From positions 496,001-560,000 of the forward strand of contig NC_018946.1 of NCBI RefSeq assembly GCF_000304475.1: 64,000 nt of DNA, given 5' to 3'. Made by a program: the position numbers and the translations under genes. The notes beneath the pieces were generated by a model that ran no database searches, was not told the origin of the DNA, and saw nothing but the letters and a program-made list of their open reading frames with translations. This DNA is from Kazachstania africana CBS 2517 (Eukaryota > Ascomycota > Saccharomycetes > Saccharomycetales > Saccharomycetaceae). This document shows positions 21,708 to 33,587 of the stretch, piece by piece (positions within the stretch are counted from its first letter, which is position 1; each line of letters opens with the position of its first letter).

Positions 21708-23558
21708 ATGTATAATCCAGTAGATTTAGCGTTGTCCAATTTTAGTGGCAAATATGGCATTGATGATTTTACGCTAAGATTCGCTACATGTTTATTGGGA
21801 TCATTTCCTCTAACTTACATTTTGAAAAGGATTCCAAATAAGAACTTAAACTTGAAATGTACCTATATTATATCCATTTCTGTATTTTACCTCGTTGGAA
21901 TATTAAATATACCAAGTGGCTTAAGGACTTTGTTGATAAGTTCGATGTTTACGTACGTGGTCACTAGATTTTATCATTCAAGATTTATGCCATATGTCAA
22001 TTTTGTGTTCGTAATGGGTCACCTAGCGATAAACCATATAAGGGCCACAGGTTCTATCTCGAATAGTATAGATATTACTAGTGCTCAGATGGTTTTGGCA
22101 ATGAAATTGACTTCATTTGCTTGGTCATATGGTGACGGCACGTATCTTAAGAAGGATGAATTCGAAAAATCCTTAAACAAATACCAACAAGCTCGCTCAA
22201 TTAAAATACATCCTTCTCTATTGGAATATCTGGCATTCGTCTTTTTCTTCCCAACAATACTCACTGGACCAAGTTTTGACTTTTCAGATTTTGATTTCTG
22301 GTTAAATGGAAAGATCTTTCAAGATTTACCAAAAGATATTGTTACAACATCTACGACAAATGCACCAAAAAATGGCCGAATGGTCTTATTCAGAGTTATT
22401 CAAGGTATTGCATGGATTGTCTTGCATGGCTATCTTTCAAAGTTTGTAAGTTTCGGTGACTATTTAAATCATCGTCAGAATTTTTCCTTCATTTACAAGA
22501 TTCATTATATGGTTATACTGGGAATGATAGCAAGATTTAAATATTATGCTGCTTGGATCATTTCTGAAAGCGCATGTATTCTCTGTGGACTTGGTTATAA
22601 TGGATCTGATGTGAAGACAGGTAAAATTAAGTGGGATCGTGTCAGAAATATTGATATCTGGGCTGTTGAGTTTGCTGAAAGCACAAGAGATTGTCTTGAG
22701 GCGTGGAACATGAATACAAATAGATGGTTGAAATATTACGTTTATTTTAGAGTAGCTAAGAAGGGTAAAAAGCCTGGTTTCAGATCGACCCTCTTTACAT
22801 TCCTTACTTCAGCTTTCTGGCATGGATTCTCTGCTGGTTATTACCTTACTTTTGCAACAGGCGCACTTTATCAAACTTGTGGTAAATTTTATAGAAGAAA
22901 TTTTAGACCCATCTTTCTTTCAAGTGACGGAAGTACTGCAGGTAAATTTAAATGGATCTATGATGTTATGTGCTGGTACGTGATCAAATTATCCTTTGGA
23001 TATCTCGTTATGCCCTTCCTAGCATTGAATTTCAAGGATTCCATTTTGATCTGGAAATCTGTTTACTTTTATGGCCACATTATAATCGTAGTGTCCTTTT
23101 TTGCATTTAGAGGCCCCTTCTCTACGAAATTCATCAAATTTTTCAAGTCCTTACAGCCAAGTGAAGGTGCTTTACAAAAGCAAAGAGCTATTGAATTAGA
23201 AATTTCTGAGAGTGCTTCTACATTAGGTAACATACTTAAGGAAAAGATGGAATATGATAAAGCTCTAGAAGTAGAAGAAAATAAGATAAAAGAAAAGGAA
23301 ATGCACTTAGGTATTCCATCAATTGATCCGGATGTTGTAGAATGGGATGACGCTAAAGAGGAATGGCATGAATTCTGGAACGAATATACTGAGTGGAGAA
23401 ATAAGAATGGACTCGAAGTTGAAGAAGAAAATCTTGTTCTTGCATTCAATAATTTTAAAAAGGAAATGGCAGACGCAGCAAAAGATTCTTCCTCTGCAGT
23501 TAGAAGAATAAGCTTCAGCAGTTATTCGCCAAAGCCAATCAAGGATAAAAATGAATAG
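21708..23558 (+). CDS. ALE1: lysophospholipid acyltransferase, MBOAT family
   Basis: A 616-residue polytopic ER enzyme that adds acyl-CoA to lysophospholipids (Lands cycle). It begins MYNPVDLALSNF like S. cerevisiae Ale1, has several membrane segments, WDRVRNIDIW, EAWNMNTNRWLKYYVY, and the MBOAT histidine in TSAFWHGFSAGYYLTF. The C-terminal cytosolic tail is charged (EEENLVLAFNNF...) and ends with SFSSYSPKPI as in yeast. The in-frame open stretch starts two codons earlier at a TTG; the ATG at 21708 is the right start. Locus YOR175C. Confidence 0.96.
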   Translation: MYNPVDLALSNFSGKYGIDDFTLRFATCLLGSFPLTYILKRIPNKNLNLKCTYIISISVFYLVGILNIPSGLRTLLISSMFTYVVTRFYHSRFMPYVNFVFVMGHLAINHIRATGSISNSIDITSAQMVLAMKLTSFAWSYGDGTYLKKDEFEKSLNKYQQARSIKIHPSLLEYLAFVFFFPTILTGPSFDFSDFDFWLNGKIFQDLPKDIVTTSTTNAPKNGRMVLFRVIQGIAWIVLHGYLSKFVSFGDYLNHRQNFSFIYKIHYMVILGMIARFKYYAAWIISESACILCGLGYNGSDVKTGKIKWDRVRNIDIWAVEFAESTRDCLEAWNMNTNRWLKYYVYFRVAKKGKKPGFRSTLFTFLTSAFWHGFSAGYYLTFATGALYQTCGKFYRRNFRPIFLSSDGSTAGKFKWIYDVMCWYVIKLSFGYLVMPFLALNFKDSILIWKSVYFYGHIIIVVSFFAFRGPFSTKFIKFFKSLQPSEGALQKQRAIELEISESASTLGNILKEKMEYDKALEVEENKIKEKEMHLGIPSIDPDVVEWDDAKEEWHEFWNEYTEWRNKNGLEVEEENLVLAFNNFKKEMADAAKDSSSAVRRISFSSYSPKPIKDKNE

Positions 23559-23628
23559 AATTGATAAGTAAACTACATATATATATATATACGAGGATGT
23601 AGTGAAGTATGTACACTTTTATGCTTAT

Positions 23629-24498
23629 TTAAAAGTCGTCAGGATTGAACAGATCAAGATCAAGATCCACTGCGTTGTCTGCTTCCTCTTTATTTTCTTC
23701 GTTGTTTTTATGTTCCGCATTTTTGCCACTTTGTCCTGCAAATATATATGATCCTCTTCTAGAACTAGAGTCCTTCTTTTCTGGGATAGGTCCTTCACCT
23801 GCGTCAACAGATTTGATTTCATCTAAAGCAATGCTATTATCGTCAGAGAGTGACATTTCGACACCAGCAATTTTAGTAAGTTCATCGGTGTGTGATGCAG
23901 CTAAAGCCAACATGCCTCTTCTTAAAGCATCTTCAGCTGGCCAAACGAAATTATTCGGGCCAATCGACCCTTTATCAAAAGTTGGCGGTATTTTTGTGAA
24001 CTTCGATAGTTTGGTAGCATAGTCTAACAGCACGCTTGAATTAATCTTTTTCCGCTGTTCTAACATTGTGTTCATTTCAAAGTGAACTTGATCGACCGTG
24101 GGTAGTAAATTTAGTGCATTGTGACATTCGTTCAATGTTTCCAGTATTTCTTTCGTCTTTAAAGTTGATTCTTTCTCTTGTTTTTCAAAATCTTTCAGTC
24201 TCGAAGAGATTCTATCGTATTGTACAAATGAATCCAGGGAATTAAATAACTTTGAATCGATATCAATTAGTTCTTGGGCTATTTTTTTATCCGGTTTATA
24301 AGTGTCAATGGATTGAATCAATCTAGATAATGTCTCCTCATATTGTGAGAGATCACTATATATCCCTACTTTTGTTATAGCTGGACTTGCTCCTGACGCA
24401 CTATCAATATTATTACTATTCGTTATGGATGTTGAAGGCGGTTCGCCAAGTAATGAAAGAGAAGATGATTTTCGATGGCCTAGGGTAAGATCGTTCAT
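23629..24498 (-). CDS. MED4: Mediator complex subunit 4
   Basis: A 289-residue subunit of the Mediator middle module, which couples activators to RNA polymerase II. A conserved block is seen: LLDYATKLSKFTKIPPTFD, GPNNFVWPAEDALRRGMLA. The acidic tail ends in DLDLDLFNPDDF, as in S. cerevisiae Med4 (284). Coiled-coil helices span about residues 45-150. A Reb1-type site lies 140 bp upstream. The end is only 70 bp from the convergent ALE1 end. Locus YOR174W. Confidence 0.95.
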   Translation of the reverse strand: MNDLTLGHRKSSSLSLLGEPPSTSITNSNNIDSASGASPAITKVGIYSDLSQYEETLSRLIQSIDTYKPDKKIAQELIDIDSKLFNSLDSFVQYDRISSRLKDFEKQEKESTLKTKEILETLNECHNALNLLPTVDQVHFEMNTMLEQRKKINSSVLLDYATKLSKFTKIPPTFDKGSIGPNNFVWPAEDALRRGMLALAASHTDELTKIAGVEMSLSDDNSIALDEIKSVDAGEGPIPEKKDSSSRRGSYIFAGQSGKNAEHKNNEENKEEADNAVDLDLDLFNPDDF

Positions 24499-24845
24499 TA
24501 GGTCTCTTTGTTGATTGGATATGGAAAGATACGTATCTATAGATCTAACATTTCATATTAATATCATTAAACTCATCAACTAATACTTTACAGTGTTCCA
24601 TGTGTAAAGTATTGAAAAATATGTCACTACTTTCTGTTACCCGCACTTTCCGCCTCGCATTTAACGTTAATTGCAATATGCCTAATACTAGCTTGTACTA
24701 ATCACTTTGAAGTGTCTCGTAGGCGTCGTCACCTTTCAGTTTTTCGATAGTCTTTTTATATGGCATGTTTTCAAGCAATATTTTTTTTGGAAACAGTGTA
24801 CATAGTTCAGAATATATATCTGAATAAAAAAGTCTGTCATTGTAT
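24499..24845. promoter_or_regulatory. MED4 upstream region with Reb1-type site
   Basis: A 347-bp gap with the MED4 promoter and the 3' end of the decapping gene. TTACCCG at 24637-24643 is a perfect Reb1 core. No gene is seen. Confidence 0.5.
24637..24643 (+). promoter_or_regulatory. Reb1-type site upstream of MED4
   Basis: TTACCCG is an exact Reb1 core, about 140 bp before the MED4 ATG, followed by CCGCC-rich DNA. Confidence 0.45.
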
Positions 24846-25970
<1,125 letters not shown>

Positions 25971-26205
25971 CTAACTGCTGGCACATCGTATATATATATA
26001 CACTACCAAGTGTGCATCCCTTCTCTACTAAACTCCTGACCTCGTAGGCCATGAAAGTTTTAAAGTCGAGCTGTATTGTAAGGATGTTTTATCGATGAGT
26101 CTCATCAGCGAACCCGATGCGCTAATAACATTCCTCGCTCCCTTTGAGGTAAATGTTTAATAATGGGAAGACCCTAAAACGTTACATCTCTATATGCTAT
26201 ATACA

Positions 26206-28722
26206 TCAAAGATCGCCGAAAAATAGGCTTGTGTCTGTTTCATCCAATAGTTGCTCCCATCCGACGTTATAACTTGTCCAGAATTCATCTGCCAGTGTTT
26301 TTATGTTGTCACCTTCACTGGCACTTGATTGTTCGTAACTATTTTCAGTCTGGTCGTGTGATTCCGTTGTAGTAAAGTCCGAATTAATGTCGGAGGGAAA
26401 ACAGAAACTAGGAACGCTCATATGCTCTTTGTCTCTCTTGGGTTCTTTTCTGTTTAAAGGTGCTTTTTTGGTATTTAATGACTTGATATAATGATCCTGT
26501 TGTTTTTGATACAATTGAAATACGGTAGGTTCCGGATTTCTTGTTGGTTCTGTATACTCTTCTTGTTCCTCTTCATTATAATTGGTATGATGGTCATTAA
26601 CAAACTGTTCCCGCTGCTTTTTACTATGCAGTAAAAAAGAATCTCGTGACGCCGGCAATGTCATATAAGCACTGTTATTGTTTGATAGCCATGACTTTTC
26701 AACCCTTTTCCTGTATTCAAAAGCATTTTTGACCACTGCTCTATAAACTCGCTCTAATGATAGGACAACCATGAATGGATACGACCTTGAAAGCACTTCT
26801 TTAATTTCTTGTTCCTGTAAACCTCCATCTAAAATGTTTTTATAGAGTTTGAATTCTGTACCCATAGGGATTGGTTTATCTATCGGTACATGTAGAGTAG
26901 ATAAATCCCAGTCAATTTCAAGCATGTCTTCTGAAAGAAATATACCATTCTCAAACAAGGTTGCATGAAGATAATGGAACGCATGGAAAATACTCAATTG
27001 TTTGCCCATTATCTCAGTCATATTTGCTGTTATTATGGTCAGGTATGGCGGGAGAAAAAACATCATTTTTGAAATATTCTGGAAATCTAAGTTTATCCAT
27101 CTCATATGCTTTTTTAATAAATTCCTACAAATTTGGAGACCGATTAAGAATGATTGAGTCGCTGAATTTTTTAGTTTAATTGACCTTGCACTCAGTATGA
27201 CGAAATTCAACGAATAGAAGGTCGACATCAAATCCAATACACATAGTACATGTTTGAATTCGCAGATGGGAAGTTCTGCCATTAAAATTTCATCAGTGAA
27301 ATTGTTTATTGGAGAGAATTCTGTTTCTAAAAACTTAATCAACTTGTCACAGTTGTCTATCATGTTTGGAACACAGTTCTTGTTATGAATTTCAGTTATC
27401 ATTGGTCGTGCCAGATTTAAAAATCTTCTAATTTTTCCATAAAAGCTTTTATCAATGGCGTATTCCCTAATATCGTGGGTGTTGGGAGATAATTTTACGT
27501 TATCTGTGCTTGGATAATAAGCCTGTTCAAAATTCTCTAAGTGTTCCTTTTCATCAAAATCATAAAATTCAGAGCAGCTTATATTTAATGGGCAGCCCAC
27601 GTGCACAGCAGCCTTAAAGTCAAATAAAAGGATCCACGTCCATAGATTTTCAAGAGAGACTAAATTCCCGACGACTGATTCTTGATGATGGTACAACGTC
27701 TTAATATTCAAATGTAGTCCTGCTCTAAGCGCGGCAGCAGTCAACGATTCTACCAATGTCACTAAATATGTATCATCACCAGCGCTGGTGTAAAGAGAAT
27801 TATAATAATATCTTAAGAGCAAAAATTGTACTCTTTCCATATAAAATAGTTTGGAAGATGATGCACCAGTCAAACATACGAGAAATTTTTGAATTGCTTT
27901 TGGGATATCATGCTTGAAATGAGTCAAATTCAGTATCATTATAATGACACCAATTTTGTAGTAGTTCTTTTTCCCAGTCGGTATTAGTTTAATTATATTA
28001 TTATCCTCATCTGTAATTACAGATATTTTTAAATCATTCAGCACTTTCTGCTTGTCTAGGGCACCACTGATCTCATAAAGATCGCTATTTAAAGAATCAA
28101 AGAACTCATTCATTAACTGTAGGCAATGATCATAATTTGGTAAAAATTCAATCACAGCGTTTATATTAGAAACTGGATTGATATTTTCGAACTCAACTGT
28201 TTCCAAATCATTAAACTTTCCCGCCATTTTGGTGTGAGTCCTAGATTTCCATTTATCTCTTTCTATCTTGACTTTAGACCATAATTGTCTAAACTTCTCC
28301 ATAAATCCCCAGTTATTTCTCATGATAAAAGTTCGACTAGATGTAGGACCATATAAAATACGCCTACCATCTGATTTGCATTGTAGGAAGTAATAATTTC
28401 TGAATGGATTCTTAATCTCTGCACTGGAATCTGTCGTATCAGCGCCGGATTTAGTCGATAGATCGATTATAGAAGTATGGCGTTCGTATATAGTATTATC
28501 GGGCCTCGAGACATCATTATTTAAAAAGCTATCTGGATACAAACAGCTATCAAACTTTCTTGAAAGACAGTTCGAACATATAGGCTTCTTTTGATCACAT
28601 TTCAATTTCCGTTTACGGCAAAACGAACATGATTTTGGGGGTTTACGCCTTCGTTTCACAACTTTAATGTTATCCACTTCCTTTGTTACTTTACTCTTGG
28701 TGGTACTATCACTTTGTAGCAT
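26206..28722 (-). CDS. YRM1: Zn2Cys6 transcription factor, Yrm1/Yrr1/Pdr8 type (downstream copy)
   Basis: An 838-residue regulator. The zinc cluster is near the N-terminus (CSFCRKRKLKCDQ-KKPICSNC, about 32-60) after a basic KRRRKPPKS patch. NPFRNYYFLQCKSDGRRILYGPTSSRTF, NNWGFMEKFRQLW and a fungal middle homology region follow. The acidic C-terminus (ADEFWTSYNVGWEQLLDETDTSLFFGDL) is a plausible activation domain. In yeast these factors control multidrug resistance transporters through pleiotropic drug response elements. It is the ohnologue family of PDR8. A close paralogue lies immediately upstream in the same direction. Assignment to YRM1 follows its place next to DCS2 and MED4. Confidence 0.85.
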   Translation of the reverse strand: MLQSDSTTKSKVTKEVDNIKVVKRRRKPPKSCSFCRKRKLKCDQKKPICSNCLSRKFDSCLYPDSFLNNDVSRPDNTIYERHTSIIDLSTKSGADTTDSSAEIKNPFRNYYFLQCKSDGRRILYGPTSSRTFIMRNNWGFMEKFRQLWSKVKIERDKWKSRTHTKMAGKFNDLETVEFENINPVSNINAVIEFLPNYDHCLQLMNEFFDSLNSDLYEISGALDKQKVLNDLKISVITDEDNNIIKLIPTGKKNYYKIGVIIMILNLTHFKHDIPKAIQKFLVCLTGASSSKLFYMERVQFLLLRYYYNSLYTSAGDDTYLVTLVESLTAAALRAGLHLNIKTLYHHQESVVGNLVSLENLWTWILLFDFKAAVHVGCPLNISCSEFYDFDEKEHLENFEQAYYPSTDNVKLSPNTHDIREYAIDKSFYGKIRRFLNLARPMITEIHNKNCVPNMIDNCDKLIKFLETEFSPINNFTDEILMAELPICEFKHVLCVLDLMSTFYSLNFVILSARSIKLKNSATQSFLIGLQICRNLLKKHMRWINLDFQNISKMMFFLPPYLTIITANMTEIMGKQLSIFHAFHYLHATLFENGIFLSEDMLEIDWDLSTLHVPIDKPIPMGTEFKLYKNILDGGLQEQEIKEVLSRSYPFMVVLSLERVYRAVVKNAFEYRKRVEKSWLSNNNSAYMTLPASRDSFLLHSKKQREQFVNDHHTNYNEEEQEEYTEPTRNPEPTVFQLYQKQQDHYIKSLNTKKAPLNRKEPKRDKEHMSVPSFCFPSDINSDFTTTESHDQTENSYEQSSASEGDNIKTLADEFWTSYNVGWEQLLDETDTSLFFGDL

Positions 28723-28833
28723 GTTTCACTCAATATCCAAGGATCCTCAAATTGATTGGAAGAGTTCCTTTCTTTTTCTATCGCTCAGTTCAAAACGCTG
28801 CTATTGAATTGCTTCAACAGACTAGTTTTTACG

Positions 28834-28841
28834 CCGCGGAT
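28834..28841 (+). promoter_or_regulatory. Yrr1/Pdr-type response element between tandem regulators
   Basis: CCGCGGAT matches seven-eighths of the Yrr1 consensus WCCGYKKWW (only the leading W differs) and resembles the drug response core CCGCGG. It lies 112 bp before the downstream regulator's start, suggesting auto- or cross-regulation. Motif-based. Confidence 0.35.
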
Positions 28842-28918
28842 CATGACTTATATATAGAAAAAAACTGTAAATGTTTATATATATATATGTGTAGGTAATG
28901 GTACAGGTCAAGAGACTA

Positions 28919-31486
28919 TTATAAGTCGTTGAAGAACAAGCTGTTATCCGCTCCATTTAAAAGTTCTTCCCAAGCAGCATCGTAAGTGGCCCAAAATTCA
29001 TCAGCTAGCATTTGGGCAAGTGCACTTTCGTGCACATTGTCGGAATTAGCATCAGTTAAATTATATGATTGATGAATATTATTAGCTTGTTTCGACTCAA
29101 TTGCCTGTTCGGGATGTGCATTCGCATGTAGTGGTACCTTTGCCAGCGGTGCAGCATCCATTAGATGCCTGTAATGATCTTTTTGCTGCTTGTATAGCTG
29201 GTACACCGTCAATGGAGGTGGAGCATTCACATTTGACGAGGACACTTGTGGTTCGTATTCGTAGGATTGTTCCACTGTATCGGGTTTAAAATTAGTAATT
29301 TTATCATTTACATGCAGCTCATTTTGTTTCCTTTCTGTACTAAGATCAAACATTTTGTGAGAAAGTGACACAACGATTCTCTCCGCCATCCCTATGATTA
29401 TGGGGAAAGCCAGATTTGTTANAACCCTATTCATATACTCTAAAGCATTTTCCACCACTCTTCTATAAACCTTTTCAAGTTTCCTCATGAGAACGAAAAG
29501 GTATGATCTTCTAATGAGACTATTCATAGCGGCATTCTCAGCCCATTCGTCAAATATATCTTTATAAATCTTGAATTCAGAAAAGAAATAGATTTTATCA
29601 GTCGGTACTTTCAAAGTAGTGCAATCCCACGTCATCTCTACCATATCACCCGAGATAAAGATACCATTTTCAAATAGTGTAATTTTTAGGTACAAAAAAG
29701 CATGGAAGATGCATAGCGTTCTATCAACCAAACCAGTGGCAATAGATGAAGTTACAACCAGATTTGGCGGTAGTACTTTACAATCTTTGTTGAAGAACTC
29801 CGGGAACTCGTTTTGATCCAACTTAATAGATCTTTCGATAAAGTTCTTACCGATTAAAAATATTAGTAGATTAACTTGAGAGGCCATATTTTTAAGATAG
29901 ATTGATCTGTCACTTAATATAACAAAATTCAAAGAATAAAAAGTAGATAGCATTCCCAATATTGTTAGCATTAGACTAATGCCACTAGAAGGCACAGATA
30001 AGACAAGGTCTTTATCTGTAAAATACTCCATCGCCAAAAATTCGGTTTCTATGAACTTCAGCAAGACTTCACAATTGTTGACTAAATTTGGCACTCCAGT
30101 TTTGGAATGAATCTCAGAGATCATTGGTTTGGCAATTTTTAAAAATCGCCTTACTTTCCCATAAAATGTATTGTCTGTATTAAAAGCGCGAATCGTTGAA
30201 CTGTAAGTGGAAGAACTACTTTGTACAGAGGTCGGACTATCTTTTCTAGAGAATGGATAATGATTTTTCTCAAATTGGTCATAAAATTCTTTGGAGTCAA
30301 CTTCATCATAATCATAGTAATCTTCGCAGGCTATGCTTAAACGTCTACCGGCATCCAGTGCTGTCTTAAAATCGAGAAACAATATCCATGACCAAAGATT
30401 TTCTACAGACAATAAGCTTCCAAAACATTTTTCTTCATTACGGAAGGTAGTCTTTATATTCAAATGTAGACCCATTGCTACAGCCGAACTCGTAAGCGCA
30501 TGTGTTAAATTCATTAAAAATAATTCTTCTACCTCTGCGGCGTAAAGGTTATTATAATAGTATCTTAACAAAAGGAAATGTAACCTCTCAATGTAAAGGA
30601 CTTTTGATGTTGATACGCCGGTTAAATTTACCATAAATNNNTATTGAATTGGTTTTGGTAGTTCTCGTCTGAAGTATGTTAAAGCCAAGATCATTACAAT
30701 AACACCAATCTTGTAATAATTTTTTTTATGACAAGGCTTTAATTTTACAATCCTGTCATTGTCACTTATGAAAGCGACTGATAAGTCTGCTAAGACTTTG
30801 TACTTATCAAGTGCTTCGTTGATTGCATATAGTTCAATATTTGCAGGATCAAAAAATGAGTTGACTAACTCCACACAAATGGAGAATCTTGGTAAAGTCG
30901 TGACAATCTCCTCAATAGAGGACATGGAATCTGTAGTCTTGAGTTCAATAGCTTCTAATTCATTAAATTTTTCACCATTAGAGTAATTTTTCTCTTTCCA
31001 TTTATCCCTTTCAATCTTAACTTTACCCCACAGTTGTCTGAATTTTTCCATGAACCCCCAATTATTTCTCATAAAAAATGTCCTACTTGACGTTGGACAA
31101 TATAAAATATGTCTACCAGTAGACTTACAATGCAAAAAATAGTAATTTCTGAAAGGGTTCAATACGCTGGTTCTGACGTTAGTACTATAAGAAGGAGCTG
31201 AACCATAGGGTGAAGAAAACTCTACTGCATCGTTGTCATTACTGTTCAGTGATTCGTCTGTATACATGCAAACTTGGAAATTTCTAGATTTGCAACTGGA
31301 ACAAATAGGCTTTCTTTGATCACATTTCAACTTCCTCCTCCTACAGAAAGCACACGATTTAATCGGTTTACGTTTCTTGTTAACCGATGCCTTCCTCCTC
31401 TTCTTAGTTATTTTTGCAGCATCGTTATCCGTATTACTGGTAACAGCCGGAATATTCACACCGCTAGTAAACCTTGAATGGTCCAT
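28919..31486 (-). CDS. YRR1: Zn2Cys6 transcription factor, Yrr1/Yrm1/Pdr8 type (upstream copy, assembly gaps inside)
   Basis: An 855-residue paralogue of the next gene, sharing the whole architecture: zinc cluster (CAFCRRRKLKCDQ-RKPICSSC), NPFRNYYFLHCKSTGRHILYCPTSSRTF, NNWGFMEKFRQLW and an acidic tail (ADEFWATYDAAWEELLNGADNSLFFNDL). An nnn gap at 30639-30641 and one n at 29422 fall inside. At the nnn the protein has one residue more than the paralogue (PIQ-XX-FMVNLTG against AIQ-K-FLVCLTG), so the gap length is unsure, and the bases before it would spell a stop if nothing were missing. The gene is probably intact. YRR1 by position beside DDP1. Confidence 0.8.
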   Translation of the reverse strand: MDHSRFTSGVNIPAVTSNTDNDAAKITKKRRKASVNKKRKPIKSCAFCRRRKLKCDQRKPICSSCKSRNFQVCMYTDESLNSNDNDAVEFSSPYGSAPSYSTNVRTSVLNPFRNYYFLHCKSTGRHILYCPTSSRTFFMRNNWGFMEKFRQLWGKVKIERDKWKEKNYSNGEKFNELEAIELKTTDSMSSIEEIVTTLPRFSICVELVNSFFDPANIELYAINEALDKYKVLADLSVAFISDNDRIVKLKPCHKKNYYKIGVIVMILALTYFRRELPKPIQXXFMVNLTGVSTSKVLYIERLHFLLLRYYYNNLYAAEVEELFLMNLTHALTSSAVAMGLHLNIKTTFRNEEKCFGSLLSVENLWSWILFLDFKTALDAGRRLSIACEDYYDYDEVDSKEFYDQFEKNHYPFSRKDSPTSVQSSSSTYSSTIRAFNTDNTFYGKVRRFLKIAKPMISEIHSKTGVPNLVNNCEVLLKFIETEFLAMEYFTDKDLVLSVPSSGISLMLTILGMLSTFYSLNFVILSDRSIYLKNMASQVNLLIFLIGKNFIERSIKLDQNEFPEFFNKDCKVLPPNLVVTSSIATGLVDRTLCIFHAFLYLKITLFENGIFISGDMVEMTWDCTTLKVPTDKIYFFSEFKIYKDIFDEWAENAAMNSLIRRSYLFVLMRKLEKVYRRVVENALEYMNRVXTNLAFPIIIGMAERIVVSLSHKMFDLSTERKQNELHVNDKITNFKPDTVEQSYEYEPQVSSSNVNAPPPLTVYQLYKQQKDHYRHLMDAAPLAKVPLHANAHPEQAIESKQANNIHQSYNLTDANSDNVHESALAQMLADEFWATYDAAWEELLNGADNSLFFNDL
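30639..30641. other. assembly ambiguity (nnn)
   Basis: Three undetermined bases within the upstream zinc-cluster gene. A further single n is at 29422. Both may come from read ambiguity between the two paralogues. Confidence 0.95.
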
Positions 31487-31774
31487 TTTCCTTGCAAATT
31501 ATCTTATTTTTTTCTATCCAGTATTTTTTACTACAATATTGATACCCATATGAAAGGGTTGGATACCCAAATTTATTCCAAAGTGATTCACTGGAGTTTA
31601 TTAATTAATGACTTTTTTTATTTCCAGTATATCCAGTTTTCATGTTCGAGAGACGGCAACCGGAAAAACTCGTTGGAACAATTATTAGGATAATAGTAAT
31701 CACTCGATGAGTCGCCAATATATAATTTTTATGGAAGAAGATGGATTCTGGCCTCAAGAAAGTTGATGGTTTGA

Positions 31775-32323
<549 letters not shown>

Positions 32324-32372
32324 CAGTCACTTACTAACAGAATTTGCTTTCCTTTATTTATATAAGAACTAT

Positions 32373-33293
32373 TTATTTGAAGAAGCCAGACATCATGTCT
32401 TGTAAAAAGTTTGGCTGTTTAACAGGAACAATATCGAAGTATTCTTGTCCCAAGAATTCTAATTGTGTCTTAAATTTCGTAGTGCATTCGGGATATTGAT
32501 TCTTTAAATTTGTGAATAAATCTTTGTTTTTAGTTTGACAAGTTATTATCATCAATTGTAAGAAATTTAAATCTTTCAATTTTTCATCATGAAAATAGTA
32601 CAATTTGAATTGATTTTTATCAATGATCTCATATTTCAAATCATTGAATTTATTAAGCAGTTGATTTAAGAATTTATCTCTAGATTTTATAACGTAATTG
32701 AAATTTGAAATGAACAGATAATTGAAAATCAATCTACTCAACGGTTCACCCGCCCCATATGCATCATCATCGCTTCGTAAGTACCATTCCCAAATTAAGT
32801 CCACATATTTATCCAACGATTCGTTAGTTCCTAAGATAAAATATCTTTCTGCTTCATATACTAAGCCTGCTTCTAATAATTTTGATGCAATAATATTGTG
32901 TAAACGTGGCTCTCCGAATTTGAAGTCACTGAACTTAATCGACCAATTGTTCATAGCAGTAGCTATCTCCTTCAATTGTGGTTCATCGGCGTCTACTAAA
33001 ACCAGCAATTGGATCAAGTTCGCGACTGAATCGTCATTGACTTGAATTTGTGCTGTGTCATAAACATCTAAAAGATAAAAAATCAAATCCGAAGCAATTG
33101 AGAATTGCTTGACCTCGAGAAATGAGGTAGCTGCATGAATTATGAGTTCAATCGCATCGTCATAATGTTTAGACCTCACATATCTGTTGGCAATGGTTCT
33201 TAAGGTTTGATGTGCTTCATAGTAATCACCTGCCTTAATCTTCGACTGAAATCTTTGTAAAGTTTTCGCTAGTTTCGCGTTAGAGCTACTCAT
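32373..33293 (-). CDS. GET4: Get4, tail-anchored protein targeting factor
   Basis: A 306-residue alpha-helical repeat protein. With Get5 it bridges Sgt2 to Get3 and hands tail-anchored proteins to the ER insertion route. Recognisable blocks: [69 protein letters not shown] and a [14 protein letters not shown] stretch. The open frame continues upstream to 33338 but only from a GTG; the ATG at 33293 gives the yeast-like start ([16 protein letters not shown]). Length close to yeast Get4 (312). Locus YOR164C. Confidence 0.94.
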   Translation of the reverse strand: MSSSNAKLAKTLQRFQSKIKAGDYYEAHQTLRTIANRYVRSKHYDDAIELIIHAATSFLEVKQFSIASDLIFYLLDVYDTAQIQVNDDSVANLIQLLVLVDADEPQLKEIATAMNNWSIKFSDFKFGEPRLHNIIASKLLEAGLVYEAERYFILGTNESLDKYVDLIWEWYLRSDDDAYGAGEPLSRLIFNYLFISNFNYVIKSRDKFLNQLLNKFNDLKYEIIDKNQFKLYYFHDEKLKDLNFLQLMIITCQTKNKDLFTNLKNQYPECTTKFKTQLEFLGQEYFDIVPVKQPNFLQDMMSGFFK

Positions 33294-33440
33294 AACTGCC
33301 TGAATTTCCAATAATACGTTATCAACCCACTCGAACACACGGTACTGCTCAGATTCGAGCGTTGAAAAGTTGTAAAAGTTGACTTTTTTTCTTTCTCTTT
33401 TAAGAATGGCGATGTCAAATCAACTAGAAAAACGGTTTAG

Positions 33441-33587
33441 ATGCCAGCAGCATATATATACGTCGGTGTTGGCATTCTATTTGGAGTGGATATATTGCCT
33501 GTTGCGTTTCGATGGATTGCAGCACCTTGTAATTGGTGTCGTATTGTCCTGTTAGAGATCTTTCAAGGAATGCTGAAAACTGTCTGA
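33441..33587 (+). CDS. candidate 48-residue hydrophobic small ORF
   Basis: ATG at 33441, TGA at 33585-33587. The peptide begins MPAAYIYVGVGILFGVDILP, contains a second hydrophobic stretch around FRWIAAPCNW, and ends in QGMLKTV. It is rich in Gly/Val/Ile with a proline and aromatic pattern like a small membrane subunit, and lies in an unusually long promoter gap. I know no homologue. It might be chance or a non-annotated micropeptide. Confidence 0.25.
   Translation: MPAAYIYVGVGILFGVDILPVAFRWIAAPCNWCRIVLLEIFQGMLKTV

Noticed and set aside
33294..33338. 15-residue N-terminal extension of GET4
   Set aside because: Would need a GTG start; the ATG at 33293 matches the family.
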